A stretch of DNA of 64,000 bases, taken from NCBI GenBank assembly GCA_037179515.1, contig JAXCGZ010003809.1:97501-161500 (forward strand), given 5' to 3'. This DNA is from Halocaridina rubra. Taxonomy: Eukaryota > Arthropoda > Malacostraca > Decapoda > Atyidae. The position numbers and the translations under genes are program-made. Shown here one piece after another: positions 47,397 through 57,680 of this stretch. Position 1 is the first letter of the stretch; every line of letters begins with the position of its first letter. A model generated the notes under the pieces. The model saw nothing but the letters and a program-made list of their open reading frames with translations, did no database searches and had not been told where the DNA came from.

Positions 47397-47747
47397 ATTC
47401 ATTTGTGGGGAGGTTGTTGTTAAGTTTCTGTTTTACTATGGTGACTCAAGGTACTGAACTCGGTTAAGATCTCACTAACTGACAGGACAGACCCTCATAC
47501 CACTACTCGGTTAAATGAAAGTCAGAATTAAACTTTATTTTAATTTTGGAAATACAATGACACGTTGAAAAAAAGAACTATTTTTTGGAAAGCTGGAACA
47601 ATATTGAAATTTAAATTTATGGATTGCTGCCTTGAATCCTGGAGGTGGTGAGCACGATTTCGATTCCCGTCACCACAGATGGATACCAAGACTGGCTTCA
47701 ACTCGACGATCACCTCTGTCACACAGACAGAATAGAATAGAGGACAC

Positions 47748-47880
47748 GATTTAGCGAAATGAATATTAAAAATTTATGTAGTGTGCTTGAAGCTAGTGCG
47801 CATCTCATTTGCCTTTTATTGTTTTTATAATAAAGTAGAGACCATTTGTGAAATAAGCCAAGTGGTTTGATTCACCTTTT
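47748..47880. repeat. Gyp3 left terminal inverted repeat
   Basis: On the + strand it reads GATTTAGCGAAATGAATATT inward, then TTTATAATAAAGTAGAGACC and TTTGATTCACCTTTTT. It is the reverse complement of 51521-51654 with roughly 88 % identity by eye. The end of the integrase frame runs into it. Confidence 0.9.
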
Positions 47881-48022
47881 TAATGGGTTGTACTCGTACA
47901 GCATCACTGATTTCTAAAGATTTCAGGGGAGTATGCTTTGAATGTTTATTTGCAATATCAATATGCTTATATTCTAACTTTTTACGCTCACTTTCAGAGG
48001 AACATTCGATGGCATAAGGCGT

Positions 48023-48730
48023 TCAGTAATTGTTGGAATTGTGGTTTTTGTTTCTACCTATGAGAAGTTGTACTGGACTTGTTTCCATGCCTTCTTGTGG
48101 TGTATTTCCTAAATTAAGTAGTCCAAGATAAGGATCTTCTTTTGCTTTAAAACATTTCTTCATTAAATTTTTGGCAATTTTCACTGCGGCTTCTACTGCA
48201 TCATTTGATTTGCTATTACTAGGACTGATTGGTTCATGAGAGAAACCCCATTTGTTGGCAAAGTGTCTAAATTCACTGGATGAATATTGAGGACCATTAT
48301 CAGAAATTTCAGTATTTGCTATACCATGTCTTGCAAAATGGAGTTTCAATTTAGTTGTTATTGCTTCAGACGTCATTTCTGAAAGATAATAAAGTTCAAA
48401 ATATTGAGTAAAATAATCTACAGGGACAAGATAGTTTCTACCAGAAATAGTAAAATTATCAGTATCAACTTTTTGCCATGGGCGACATGCTACTTCATGA
48501 AGATGGAGTGGTTCTTGAGGTTGTTTGATGGAATAGGAAGAACACACATCACAAGCTTCCACTTGTTGATGGATCTCAGCAGACATACCTGGCCAATAGA
48601 TCAGTTTACAAGCACAACGAAGGCAGGAATTTATACCAGCATGACCAGCATGGATCTTTGCTTTCATTTCACTGCGCATTGATGTAGGAATGACGACACG
48701 CTCTCCTCGGAGTATAATGCCATCTTGCAC
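48023..48730 (-). CDS. Gyp3 integrase (partial pol)
   Basis: A 235-residue frame without stops. The N-terminal zinc-binding module has HAGHAGINSCLRC, YWPGM, then CDVC. The catalytic core shows the DDE pattern: Asp in VDTDNFTI, Asp in ISDNGPQYSS and Glu in NDAVEAAVKIAK. A loose match to the C-terminal segment follows, with YLGLLNLGNTPQEGMETSP. After the stop, a shifted frame (48020-47890) still reads a basic stretch and DAVRVQPIKK, the usual end of this protein. It would insert element DNA into chromosomes. The ATG at 48730 is arbitrary, because pol is read from an upstream frame. Confidence 0.88.
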   Translation of the reverse strand: MQDGIILRGERVVIPTSMRSEMKAKIHAGHAGINSCLRCACKLIYWPGMSAEIHQQVEACDVCSSYSIKQPQEPLHLHEVACRPWQKVDTDNFTISGRNYLVPVDYFTQYFELYYLSEMTSEAITTKLKLHFARHGIANTEISDNGPQYSSSEFRHFANKWGFSHEPISPSNSKSNDAVEAAVKIAKNLMKKCFKAKEDPYLGLLNLGNTPQEGMETSPVQLLIGRNKNHNSNNY

Positions 48731-48814
48731 AGATAACTCGTCACAATAACTGAGATAGGATGTTAAGGCTGGATGTAAAAGAGCTTTATTCTGAGGCCAT
48801 CCCTCTTTTATAAA

Positions 48815-50170
48815 TTATTTCAAAAGTTTAAGAGTATCATCGGACTGGGTTTTCATAAAAATCTCTTCCAACCATGTGGATTTGAAAGCAGTAAATGATA
48901 AATTATTTGCATATATTATTTCTTCTTTCTTGGCATTTCCAACAGGAGCTCTCGATAAAACATCAGCAACTACAATATCTTTACCTGGCTTGAACTTTAC
49001 TTCAAAATCACATTCCTGTGCACACAAAAGCATAGCTTGAAGCCTTTTAGGATCAGAAGTAAGAGTCTTCTTTACAATGGAAACAATAGCTGTGTTCTGC
49101 AACTACTGTCACTTTATCGCCATATGTCAAATGATGAAACTTATTTAAACCATAAATTATAGCTAACATTTCTTTTTCACTTTGAGCATAGTTTTTCTCA
49201 GTTTTGGTTAATGCTCTTCTTGCAAAAGCAATCGGCTTTCCTCTCTGCATAAGCGTTGAACCAAGTCCATATTCAGAGGCATCATTCTCAACTGTCAACT
49301 CTTTATTTGGATCATAAAACGACAGTGTAGGACTATTCACAATCATTTCCTTGGTGCATTGAAAAACTTCTTCTTGATTTGAGGACCAATTCCATGGTAT
49401 GTTGTTTTTCAATATGTTGTACAATGGATGTAGAATATCAGTAATATTAGGTAAAAACTTGGACATGTAATTCACGATACTAAGGAAACAGCGTAACTCA
49501 TTAACATTTTGAGGTGTTGGGAACTCAAATATCAATCTCATTTTCTCAGCATCAGACCGAAGACCATCTTTAGATATTACATGACCCATAAAGACCACAC
49601 TATCTGAACGAAGAACAAGTTTCTCTTTATTTAAGCAAACATTTTGTTCACGACATCTTTTGAAAAAAAATTCTAAGTTTATATCATGTTCTTCTACGGA
49701 TTTGCCATGAATGATGATGTCATCAGCAAAGCAAATAACTCCAGGTAGATCTGAAAATGTACTTAGAATAAATTTTTTGAAAAATTTCTAAGGAGACACT
49801 AAGCCCAAAAGGAAGTCTTAACTACATGTATCTATCAAAACATGTCTGAAATGTTGTTAACATGCTAGAGCTTTCATCAAGTACAACATGCCAATAACCA
49901 GAATCTAGATCAGCTTTAGAAAACACACAAGACTGTCCTGATTCATGTAACGAATCTTCAAGAATAGGTAACATGTACTACTCACGTAGCATAGCTTTAT
50001 TCAAATTCTTCTGATCTAAACAATTTCTAATATCACCAATTTTCTTTGGAGTAATCACTAATTGAGTAGGTTGTTCAACCTGTTTCAGAACTCCAATACC
50101 CACTGAGTTATCTCACTCAGTTTTGCGTCTAGATCTAAAGAAAGAACCTACCTTATTTTGCATAATATCT
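48815..50170 (-). pseudogene. Gyp3 RT-RNase H remnant
   Basis: RT fingers and palm are legible in broken frames at 49690-50110 (TQLVITPKKIGDIRNCLDQK, FSKADLDSGYWHVVLDE, then CFADDVIIHGK-type sequence with the FADD box). Frame 49053-49598 gives FMGHVISKDGLRSDAEK, thumb, and RNase H (VENDASEYGLGS, SEKEMLAIIYGL). The third RNase H acidic site reads AEHSYC where SDHKPL is usual. Frame 48815-49102 gives the tether ending VADVLSRAPVG. The frame is broken by several shifts and stops. Confidence 0.85.
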
Positions 50171-50225
50171 TGGTATATATCACCAACACTGACAGAAAAT
50201 ACTCTTTTAAAATTAGTCACATACT

Positions 50226-50483
50226 TCAATAAGACCCATTTGAATACTTTTTTTTCCCTAACAGAGGAGTAAAATCTTCATTAACAAGCATGAATTCTAC
50301 ATTATGCTCTTTGTTGTTTTTAGGATTTACAATGTTTCTTCTAAAGACACCTAAAGGTAATTGTATCTTATTATTCCTCAACCCTATTTGCCTTCTGTAC
50401 ATTTTTAGCAAGCTTACAGGTAAAGTGTTTACACTTGAACCAGTATCAGTTTGAAAAGTTATACTTTCACCAGCAACTAACAT
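50226..50483 (-). CDS. Gyp3 aspartic protease (partial)
   Basis: An 85-residue frame with the active-site motif FQTDTGSSVNTLP near its start and the LVNEDFTPLLGKK segment (compare the PLLG motif) at its end, so it covers nearly the whole retropepsin-like domain. It would cut the gag-pol polyprotein. A stop or shift follows where RT should begin. Confidence 0.82.
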   Translation of the reverse strand: MLVAGESITFQTDTGSSVNTLPVSLLKMYRRQIGLRNNKIQLPLGVFRRNIVNPKNNKEHNVEFMLVNEDFTPLLGKKKYSNGSY

Positions 50484-50639
50484 ATTGCATTTAATATCTT
50501 TAGATTTACTAGTATCATCTTTAGATTTAGTACAATTTACCCTTTCAGCTTCAGAACTCGTACCAGAATCAGTGGAATTACTATCATAAGTAACTTTACA
50601 GACTTTCTTCTTAGATTTGTTTTGCCCTATATTTGACCT

Positions 50640-51345
50640 GAGTTTTATTTTTCACTTTTGTACATTTAGATGCAAAATGGTTTTTTTTTTTAGACCACAA
50701 CTACCACAAGTTTTATCATAATCTGGACACTCTCCCTTTTAATAGTAATGCTTATTACCACTAAACTTACATATTTTGAATGAGAATTGGACATTGGCTG
50801 TTCAGAATTGTGAGATTTAGCAGCATTTTTTCTAGAGCCTACTGCACACTTGCATTTTCAGGATGAAATATTTTATTTCTCAAATATGCATTTTCAGCAG
50901 CTTTGCATACATCTATGCACATTTCCTGAGAAAGATTACTTGTCTTCAGCAAATCTGTTTGAATAGCAGAATCTCTAATTCCTATTACAATACCATCACG
51001 AAATATAGAATTATTACATTGATCACAGTATCTACAGGTTTTAATCAAAGGCCTAAGATCAGACAGAATCTTCTCAAATGTTTCATTTTCCTCTCGACAA
51101 TGCTGATTAAAAACATATCTTTCATAAGTTTCATTGTCTTCTCCCACATCAAAATTTTCATATAATGCAAGAATTTCACCGACAGTTCGTCTTGCTGGAT
51201 CAGTATCAAAATGAAAACCATTATAAACTATAAGAGCATCATCTGCTAAAGAATGGAGGAACAGTGCAACTTGAACTTCCTTAGACTGAGAATCCAGTTT
51301 TGTGAATGACTGACATCGTACATATGGACTCGAGACGTCAGCCAC
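50640..51345 (-). CDS. Gyp3 gag capsid and zinc knuckles (partial)
   Basis: Frame 50839-51345 (168 residues from an ATG) reads a gypsy-type capsid: VALFLHSLADDALIVYNGF, ENETYERYVFNQHCREEN, LRPLIKTCRYCDQ, GIRDSAIQTDLLK, CIDVCKAAE. The last match the pattern seen in K02A2.6-like gypsy gag proteins. A frameshift follows, then zinc-knuckle sequence (CGSCG..., HFASKC) near 50660-50720, disturbed by a T-run. The N-terminal capsid part is probably missing upstream of the ATG. Confidence 0.83.
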
Positions 51346-51520
51346 TTCTATTAATTATAAGAATTGTCACGTATCTACATCTTTGCTGTTATGACTGACG
51401 ATGCACCTTTGTTGCATGAAATATCATACTCAAGATATACTTTCTGATATGTGTAAAATGCAAATTGGCCTAGTATACTGTTTAGGCAGCTTAATTTAAA
51501 ATATTTGTGATGGCAATAGT

Positions 51521-51654
51521 GAAAAAGGTGAATCAAGCCACTCGGCTTAGTTTACAAATGGTCTCTACTTTATTATAAAAACAATAAAAGATAATGAGAT
51601 GTTCACTAGCTTCAAGCGCTATGCATATATTTATAATATTCATTTCACTAAACA
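51521..51654. repeat. Gyp3 right terminal inverted repeat (LTR-like)
   Basis: Read on the minus strand it starts TGTTTAGTGAAATGAATATT, contains a TATAAATATA box and an AATAAAG signal, and ends near GATTCACCTTTTTCAC, so it has the layout of a short 5' LTR ahead of gag. No convincing tRNA primer site follows it. Confidence 0.88.
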
Positions 51655-51860
51655 GACAATGCAACTGCAGAAACAGATACAACACACCGTTAATAATGGG
51701 AAAACTGAAGGTACGAGCACACAAATAATGAGTTTCCAATATTAATCTACTGGACGAAAATATAATGGTTAGTCACAGCTAACCAGAAATATGTACACTA
51801 CTGTAAGAGCATACAAAATCATTAGGTATTTGCCGGCATTAGCATAAAACAATTTATTCA

Positions 51861-52260
51861 TGTGGTTTTGCGGAGACAATAGTTTTCGCGTATGATTTTG
51901 TATAATTTGGATCTGGTAACACTATTTGGCAACTCTGTGAACGGGATGTTGTTTACAGTTCTCGGGCGGACGTTCAGGGATGAAGAGCAGTGCTTGTAAG
52001 GTTGTCGAGTTTGTTGAGTTCTATGATGGATTTGCTATATTAATTGAGTTGTGAGACGGAATTGCTCTATTATTGAGTTGTGGAGGCATAGTGGGAGCTC
52101 CCAGTGTAGGTGTTAATTTCTCTTTGTATGTGGTGGTTTGTAGAAAGGGGGCAAGAAATCGGGTTTGAATAGTTGTGAATGGACTTTTAACTTCCAACAC
52201 GTGCAGGTGGAGTTAAGTTGAGGTAAGTGATATATATTATTTTTTTCTCTCTCGACCACA
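51861..52260 (+). repeat. Gyp4 5' LTR
   Basis: 400 bp, starting TGTGGTTTTGCGG and ending CTCGACCACA. It shares with the 3' LTR blocks such as GGGAGCTCCCAGTGTAGGTG and CTTTTAACTTCCAACACGTG. No clear primer-binding site follows. Confidence 0.93.
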
Positions 52261-52287
52261 AGCTATCTAGGCCGTCTAAAAATCACT

Positions 52288-52670
52288 ATGGCTGGAAAAG
52301 GCAAATTGTGTGGTGAAATTATGAAATAATTTAATGGCCAGGGTGATGTGGTTGCCTGGCTAAAAAAGGCTGAGTTGGTGGCGAGATTAGTGGAAATTAA
52401 AGATTTAGCCAGTTTTATACCTTTGTACCTGGAAGGAGATGCTTTGGCTCTGTATCGCGAAATGAGTGATGATGATCAGCTAGATGCTAAGAAGATCGAG
52501 AGCAGATTGAAGTTGGCCTTCTAACAAGAGATGTTCGAGGCCTATGGAAGGCTTAGGAAGACACACTGGATAGTTGAGCAAGTGGATGTTTTTGCAAATG
52601 AGATCTGGCAATTAGCAGGACTGGCAGGATGGAGAGGAAAGGGATGGAAGTGGCCACAAACTCGTATATA
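52288..52670 (+). pseudogene. Gyp4 gag remnant
   Basis: From the ATG at 52288 the frame reads a short basic start, a stop, then DVVAWLKKAELVARL, LASFIPLYLEGDALALY, KKIESRLKLAF, a second stop, and VDVFANEIWQLAGLAGW. This is the gag capsid start of a gypsy group known mainly from aquatic invertebrates. It is joined by deletion to pol sequence near 52625-52680. Confidence 0.78.
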
Positions 52671-52679
52671 GAAGATATA

Positions 52680-54120
52680 CTGATAGAAGAGACCAAGCTT
52701 AGTGTATCAGAAGTTGTGGAGCAGCTGCGTCTATATGGGCTGTGTACGAAACCACCTGAGCCACTAGAAGGGGGAACTGCTTTGGATCTGAGATTAGAAA
52801 GAAGGAAGACTGGTGAGCTCGTTTTCCGTAGGGGTAATGAGATTCCAGAACTGCAGCAAGACTTAAGTAGGAGAGAGCTGTATTCTGTGTGTGGAAAATT
52901 GTTGGGCCATTATCCTGTGGCAGGTTGGTTATGGGTAGCTTGTAGTTATGTAAAGAGGAGAGCAGAGAGCATCAGATGGGAAGACAAAGTCGGGCAGCAA
53001 ACGATGGAGATGCTGCAAGAGATTAACAGTGGAGGATGGTGCATGTTTGAGGAAGAAAGAGGACTATAACCTTATCAACATGGTGGAGTTGCATGCTGTA
53101 ATGAATGGAGTCAATCTAGCTGTGAAGTGGGGACTGCGAGATGTTGAGGTGAAGATGGACTCAGTGACAGTATTTGGTTGGTTGAAGTCAACTGTAACAG
53201 CAGAGCATAGGATTTCGATGAAGGCAGCCTCGGAAATGATAGTTAAGTGCTGCTTGGGAACCTTGCGAGAGCTGATAGAGTAGTTTGGGATGGAGTTGCG
53301 CCAATTTTTTGTGCCGTCAGAGAAGAACAAGGCAGATGTATTAAATAGGGTGAGGAAGACCTGGTTAGGAGTTCCGGATTAGATGTCAGAAGAGGTCAGA
53401 GTGTGTTGTGCAGGAGTGCCAAGTGTGGAGGACTTACATCAAATGCATCACATGGGAGTTGATAGGAATCTGTTTGTAGCAAGGAAGGTTGATCCAGAAG
53501 TCACAAGAGACAAGATACAGTGAGTAGTTAGGCGATGCGAGAAGTGCCAGTTGATCGATCCTACGCCTGTTGCGCATGAGGCCTAGGGGCTTAAAGTGGA
53601 AGACAACTGGAAGAGATTGGCAGTTGATGTAACACACTACAGGCAAGGTTTGTATTTGTCTATGGTTGATTGTGGACCAGGCAGAGTGGCCATTTGGAGA
53701 GAGCTAAGAGCAGAAAATGGAGAGGAAATTGCAGAGGTGTTGAATGGGCTGTTTTTAGAAGGGGGACCTGTTGATGAAGTATTGGTAGACAACAGTACAG
53801 CCTTTAGATCACAGGCTTTGAAGGAGATGCTTGACAAATGGAATATCACCCGCTATTTTAGAACTGCGTATTGGCCTAGTGGGAATGGACTTGTGGAGCT
53901 ACATCATCGAACAATTAAGGCCATGGCAGAGAGGGCTCAGGTGTCGCTGTTGGAAGCAGTCTTTTGGTATAATATATCCCCTATGTCGGGTCAGGATGAA
54001 GGAGTTGTGCCACAGAAAGCTGTCTTCAAGTATGAGTGGCGATATCCGAGCAAGGTACCAAAGATGGATAAAGGAGACTAAGGGGCAGGTTCCATCATGA
54101 TTGGAGATGAGGTGTGGGTA
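52680..54120 (+). pseudogene. Gyp4 pol remnant: RNase H and integrase
   Basis: Frame 52629-53069 carries the region between RT and RNase H (YGLCTKPPEPLEGG, RRELYSVCGKLLGHYPVAGW, ACSYVKRRAESIRWED). RNase H follows in 53029-53283 (MVELHAVMNGVNLAVKWGLR, MDSVTVFGWLKS); the first catalytic Asp segment is missing. A zinc-binding stretch (CEKCQ) and integrase core are in 53596-54081: Asp in LAVDVTHYRQG, Asp in VLVDNSTAFRS, Glu in GNGLVELHHRT. Stops at 53281, 53380, 53521 and 53584 and two frame changes disable it. Confidence 0.87.
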
Positions 54121-54446
54121 AAGCCACCAATCTCGAGATGCACGTCGCAGTGGTGAACGGGTACTGTGACCAATGTGAATTCCTGAAATAATGTTTCAGT
54201 AGATGGGATGCCTCAGCACGTTCTGGATATTAGGAGAGTGGTAGATTCATCTACTGAGGATGAAGGGCCAATTGAAGTACAGGAGAATACAGTTCCATGG
54301 CTGAAGAACCGAAAAAAGTGATGACCAGTGTGGATGAGAGGTTATGTGGAGGGATCATCGAGCAGGGAGGAGTGCTGAGAGATGGGTGGCCATCTCTTGG
54401 TGGGGGAGCTAGTGGTGCTCTTAGTGATCTTAAGATCAAGGGGACG

Positions 54447-54847
54447 TATGGTTTTGTGGAGACAATAGTTTTCGTTTATGATTTTGTATCATTTGGATCT
54501 GGTAACACTGTTTGGCAACACTGTGAATGGGATGTTGTTTACAGTTTTTGGGTGGATGTCCAGGGATGAAGAGCAGTGCTTGTAGGGTTGTCGAGAGTGC
54601 TAAGTTGTGTGATGGATTTACTTTATTGGTTGAGTTGTGAGACGGAATTGCTTTATTATTGAGCTGTGGAGGCTTAGCGGGAGCTCCCAGTGTAGGTGTT
54701 GATTTCTTTTTGTACGTAGTGGTTTGTAGAAAGGGGGCAAGAAATCGGGTTTTGAACAGTTGTGAATGGACTTTTAACTTCCAACACGTGCAGGTGGAAT
54801 TAAGTTGAGGTAAGTGAAATATATTATTTTTTTCTAGCTCGACCATA
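54447..54847 (+). repeat. Gyp4 3' LTR
   Basis: 401 bp. Its first and last dinucleotides have drifted (TATGG, ACCATA) from the TG...CA of the 5' LTR. A purine-rich stretch (AAGATCAAGGGGACG) directly upstream fits a polypurine tract. Confidence 0.92.
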
Positions 54848-57680
54848 ATTCATAATAAATGGAGAATCAGTGAGACAAATACAGTATGCATTCCTCAAAT
54901 TGTGGGTAACAATAAACGTATACACTACCAGTAGGGCAAAATTGCATATTAATTATTTGCAATCTATATGGTTAAACACTGTATTTACGATAAAGGAAGA
55001 ATCTACGAGATAAATGTGCATTCATTCACTATTGGCTAGCAAGAAATATTTGCAGTGCCAAAATGGCAAAACCACCTTTGAAGTATTTGCAACTTATAAC
55101 TCAAAACACTTTATTCCCAATAAATGAAGAATCAGCATGTAGTGCCAAAGGGGCAAAACCACCTTTTGAAATATTAGCAACTTATAACTCAAAACACTTT
55201 ATTCCCAATAAATGAAGAATCAGCAAGATAAATACAGCATGTATTCATTAAATTGTGATTAACAAGAAACATTGCAATGCCAACAGGGCAGATTACTAAT
55301 TAATTATTTACAGTTTATAGTGTATAACACTTTAGTTAAATTATTTACTAATAATTTATTTACTATTTATATAGTAAGACTCTTTATGAGTATTGATGCA
55401 AAATACTTTATTTATGATGATATAAAGGGGTAAAATGAAATTAGAATTTGTTAGGAGAAGCGATAGATTTTTACGTGGTAATGAGCAATCTTCTGAGGGC
55501 AAGATTTTACTTTGGCACCTGCAATGAAAAAAATTTATCAATGCATATTGGCGGTAACTTCCAGGCCAAGGAATTAAATATGACATATGAGATTCCAGTT
55601 ATGTAATCTACAAAAGTGTGCTTTGTATGGGATTGGAACTGAGAAAATATCTTAGGATTTGACTAGTAACGAATTTAACCAGTTTCTTGAAATCCCAATT
55701 TGCTTCACCAACAAGCTTTACCATACACTATCTCTCACCTTGTTTGTGCCAGACGAATTCCTATAAAAACACCATGCATAAAAAGGTTTCAAGTAAGCGT
55801 GACTACTGAGGCGAGATCTTGCCTCTGGGATATTTGGCCTCCAATTGAGTGATCAAGCGTCCCTCTTGGTGGCGTCATCCTTTGGCTAGCCTGTAGGGTG
55901 TATATTCAGAGCAGCAAAATGTCCCCCAATGGTTTTTTACTATAGTGGTGGTCCCTGACAGACAATTATAGCAGAGATGCAAGGGAGATACAGTACTTTA
56001 AGTGCAATAAGCAGAAGCAAACAAAAGAAACAAAAAGAATTTAAGGGCAAATTAGGCTACTGGCGAAAAACCTGCAGAGCGTTCTTTGCATTGCAGGAGA
56101 TAGAATTTTAAATATTCAAAAAGTAAAGAAGCTACTGATATGTATCTAGACAGGCTAATTACATATCAGCAGGATCAAATTCATAACAAAATTATAATCA
56201 AGAGCAATTTTTATAATATAACTAAATATATCAGCGAAAGCAAATTTATAATAAGCAAATTGCGTAAACAATGTATCTAACAGACTCACTAGGAGTATGG
56301 CATCATTCATGAGAAAACAGAAAAAGCAGAAAACAGAGAAATAGGAGGGAGATTGTTATATTGGGATCATGCTTTTAACAAGTACAAGAATATTAAAAAA
56401 GATATATTTAAAATTATTGATATACTGAAATATAAATTGCAAATAATCATAATCTGCAAAATGCAAAGACAGAGATTATTTTTAGTAAGAAAAGACTACA
56501 GCCTCTGGTGACTTTGAGCAAAACACTCTGTCACAAATTAGTACAAGTGCAAGAAGACCCAAACTTGGATACTCAATAGAATAGGCAGAATTTCAAGAGA
56601 CAGAGAATGACTGAGTTCTAGGAGTAAATATACTGGCAGATTTGTCTCCGGAAATGCATATAATTGGCATAGAAAGGGCAGTATATGCTTTCTTAGCAAA
56701 TGTAAAGGTAGCCTTCAGGACACTCAGTGTGTGAAAAGAGAGGGGTTAGCAGTAGGGTTTCACGGGGTTGAATTTTAGGACCACTTTTGTTCATTGTATA
56801 CGAAAATGACTTACCAGAGTCTGTAAATTCATTTTTGAATATGTTTGTAGATGATTCAAAGATTGTGAAGAAAGTAAGAGATGAGAACAATGGTAGAAAA
56901 CCTCAGGAAGACCTAAATAGTCTGCATGAGTGGACAGAAAAGTGGCAAATAAAATTCATTATTTCAAAATGTAAAGTAATGAGAATGGGCACAAGTGCAA
57001 GGAGGCCCAAGCTTGGATACTCAATAGCACGAGCAGAACTTCAAGAGACGGAAAATGAGAGAGATCTAGGAGTAAATATACTGGCAGATTTGTCTCTAGA
57101 TATGCATATAAATTGAATAGGAAGGGGAACATATACTTCATTAGTAAATGTAAGGGTAGCCGTCTGACACATTTACAAGGAGATGTCCAGAAATATTTAT
57201 GTATTCTATGTGAGGCCAAAGCTTGAATATACAGCCCCTTTTTGGAAAACACACTAGAAAAAGCACGTAGTTAAGCTGGAAAAAAGTTCAAAGACATGCC
57301 ACGAAACTGATGCCAGAAATACACAATTTCAATTATAAGGAGGGGCTGTGGGACCTAGACTTACCATTACTCGAAACAAAAAGAATAAGGGCTGATATGG
57401 TGACTGTATTTAAATTCCTTCGTAAATTTCTTCGTAAGAAAACTTCTTTTCAGGATGTAAGGAAGTGCCTTTTTAATGTAAAATCAGTTTTTGAGTGGAA
57501 TTCGCTAAGCGAGGATGTAGTTAATAGTAACTCAGTTCATAGTTTTCAGGACATATTTCATAAGTATCACAGAGTACAAAAATGGAGCCGGCCAGGAGAC
57601 AGGGAGTTACGAGCATAGGGCTCTTTCCCGAAAGCACTGTTTGTTAATTGCTGTTATCTAATTACAATTAGGTAATTGCA

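Larger units (their letters stand above)
47748..51654 (-). mobile_element. Gyp3: Ty3/gypsy body bounded by inverted terminal repeats
   Basis: A 3.9-kb insertion in Gyp2's right LTR, flanked by GACAC (47743-47747) and GACAA (51655-51659), where the unoccupied left LTR has one GACAC. On the minus strand it carries gag, zinc knuckles, protease, RT, RNase H and integrase in standard gypsy order. Its ends are about 134-bp repeats in inverted orientation, not direct LTRs. Both outer termini read TGTTTAGTGAAATG or a close variant going inward. Confidence 0.85.
51861..54847 (+). mobile_element. Gyp4: Ty3/gypsy element with intact LTR pair, internally deleted
   Basis: Direct LTRs at 51861-52260 and 54447-54847, flanked by a perfect 5-bp duplication ATTCA (51856-51860 and 54848-54852), sitting in the Gyp2 right LTR. 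The 2.2-kb body goes from the start of gag to the end of integrase but lacks the protease and the RT core. LTR identity is roughly 90 % by eye. A fragment of the same LTR lies at 36349-36617. Confidence 0.92.
40370..56535 (-). mobile_element. Gyp2: long-LTR Ty3/gypsy element with nested insertions
   Basis: Two direct repeats of about 2.2 kb (after removing insertions) bracket a minus-strand gypsy body of 4.3 kb. In minus-strand sense each LTR starts TGTGACAGAGTG and ends CCCACA. The element sits in LINE-A copy 11, flanked by AATGG (40365-40369) and AATTA (56536-56540), a plausible decayed 5-bp duplication. The body keeps a primer-binding site, gag remains, protease remains and the RT thumb/RNase H, but the RT palm and integrase are gone. 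Long LTRs plus a tRNA-Lys-type primer site recall Osvaldo/Ulysses elements of insects; this is an inference. Confidence 0.82.
47404..56535 (-). repeat. Gyp2 right LTR (5' LTR in element sense), in three pieces
   Basis: Pieces 47404-47747, 51655-51860 and 54848-56535 align in order with the left LTR, about 2.24 kb in sum. The first gap is Gyp3 and the second is Gyp4; each break is flanked by a short duplication. The third piece carries three tandem sub-repeats of about 87 bp (for example ACCACCTTT at 55071 and 55158). Identity to the left LTR is roughly 85-90 % by eye, indicating an old insertion. Confidence 0.87.
39879..57680 (+). mobile_element. LINE-A copy 11, split by Gyp2
   Basis: Left piece 39879-40369 starts at ACTGTAACAATCTTAG, almost the same internal point as copy 4, and runs through the RT palm (39903-40232). 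The right piece resumes at 56536-56718, then jumps back to an earlier RT position at ACACTCAGTGTGTG (56719) and continues to the 3' end at 57680. Frames 56787-57116 (VDDSKIVKKVRDENN, so FADD reads FVDD) and 57310-57618 are the clearest. The backward jump may be a second copy or a local rearrangement. Confidence 0.82.

Noticed and set aside
47748..51654. Gyp3 as a DIRS-type retrotransposon because of its inverted ends
   Set aside because: It has a DDE integrase with zinc-binding module and a pepsin-like protease, and no tyrosine recombinase can be read. The body is Ty3/gypsy.
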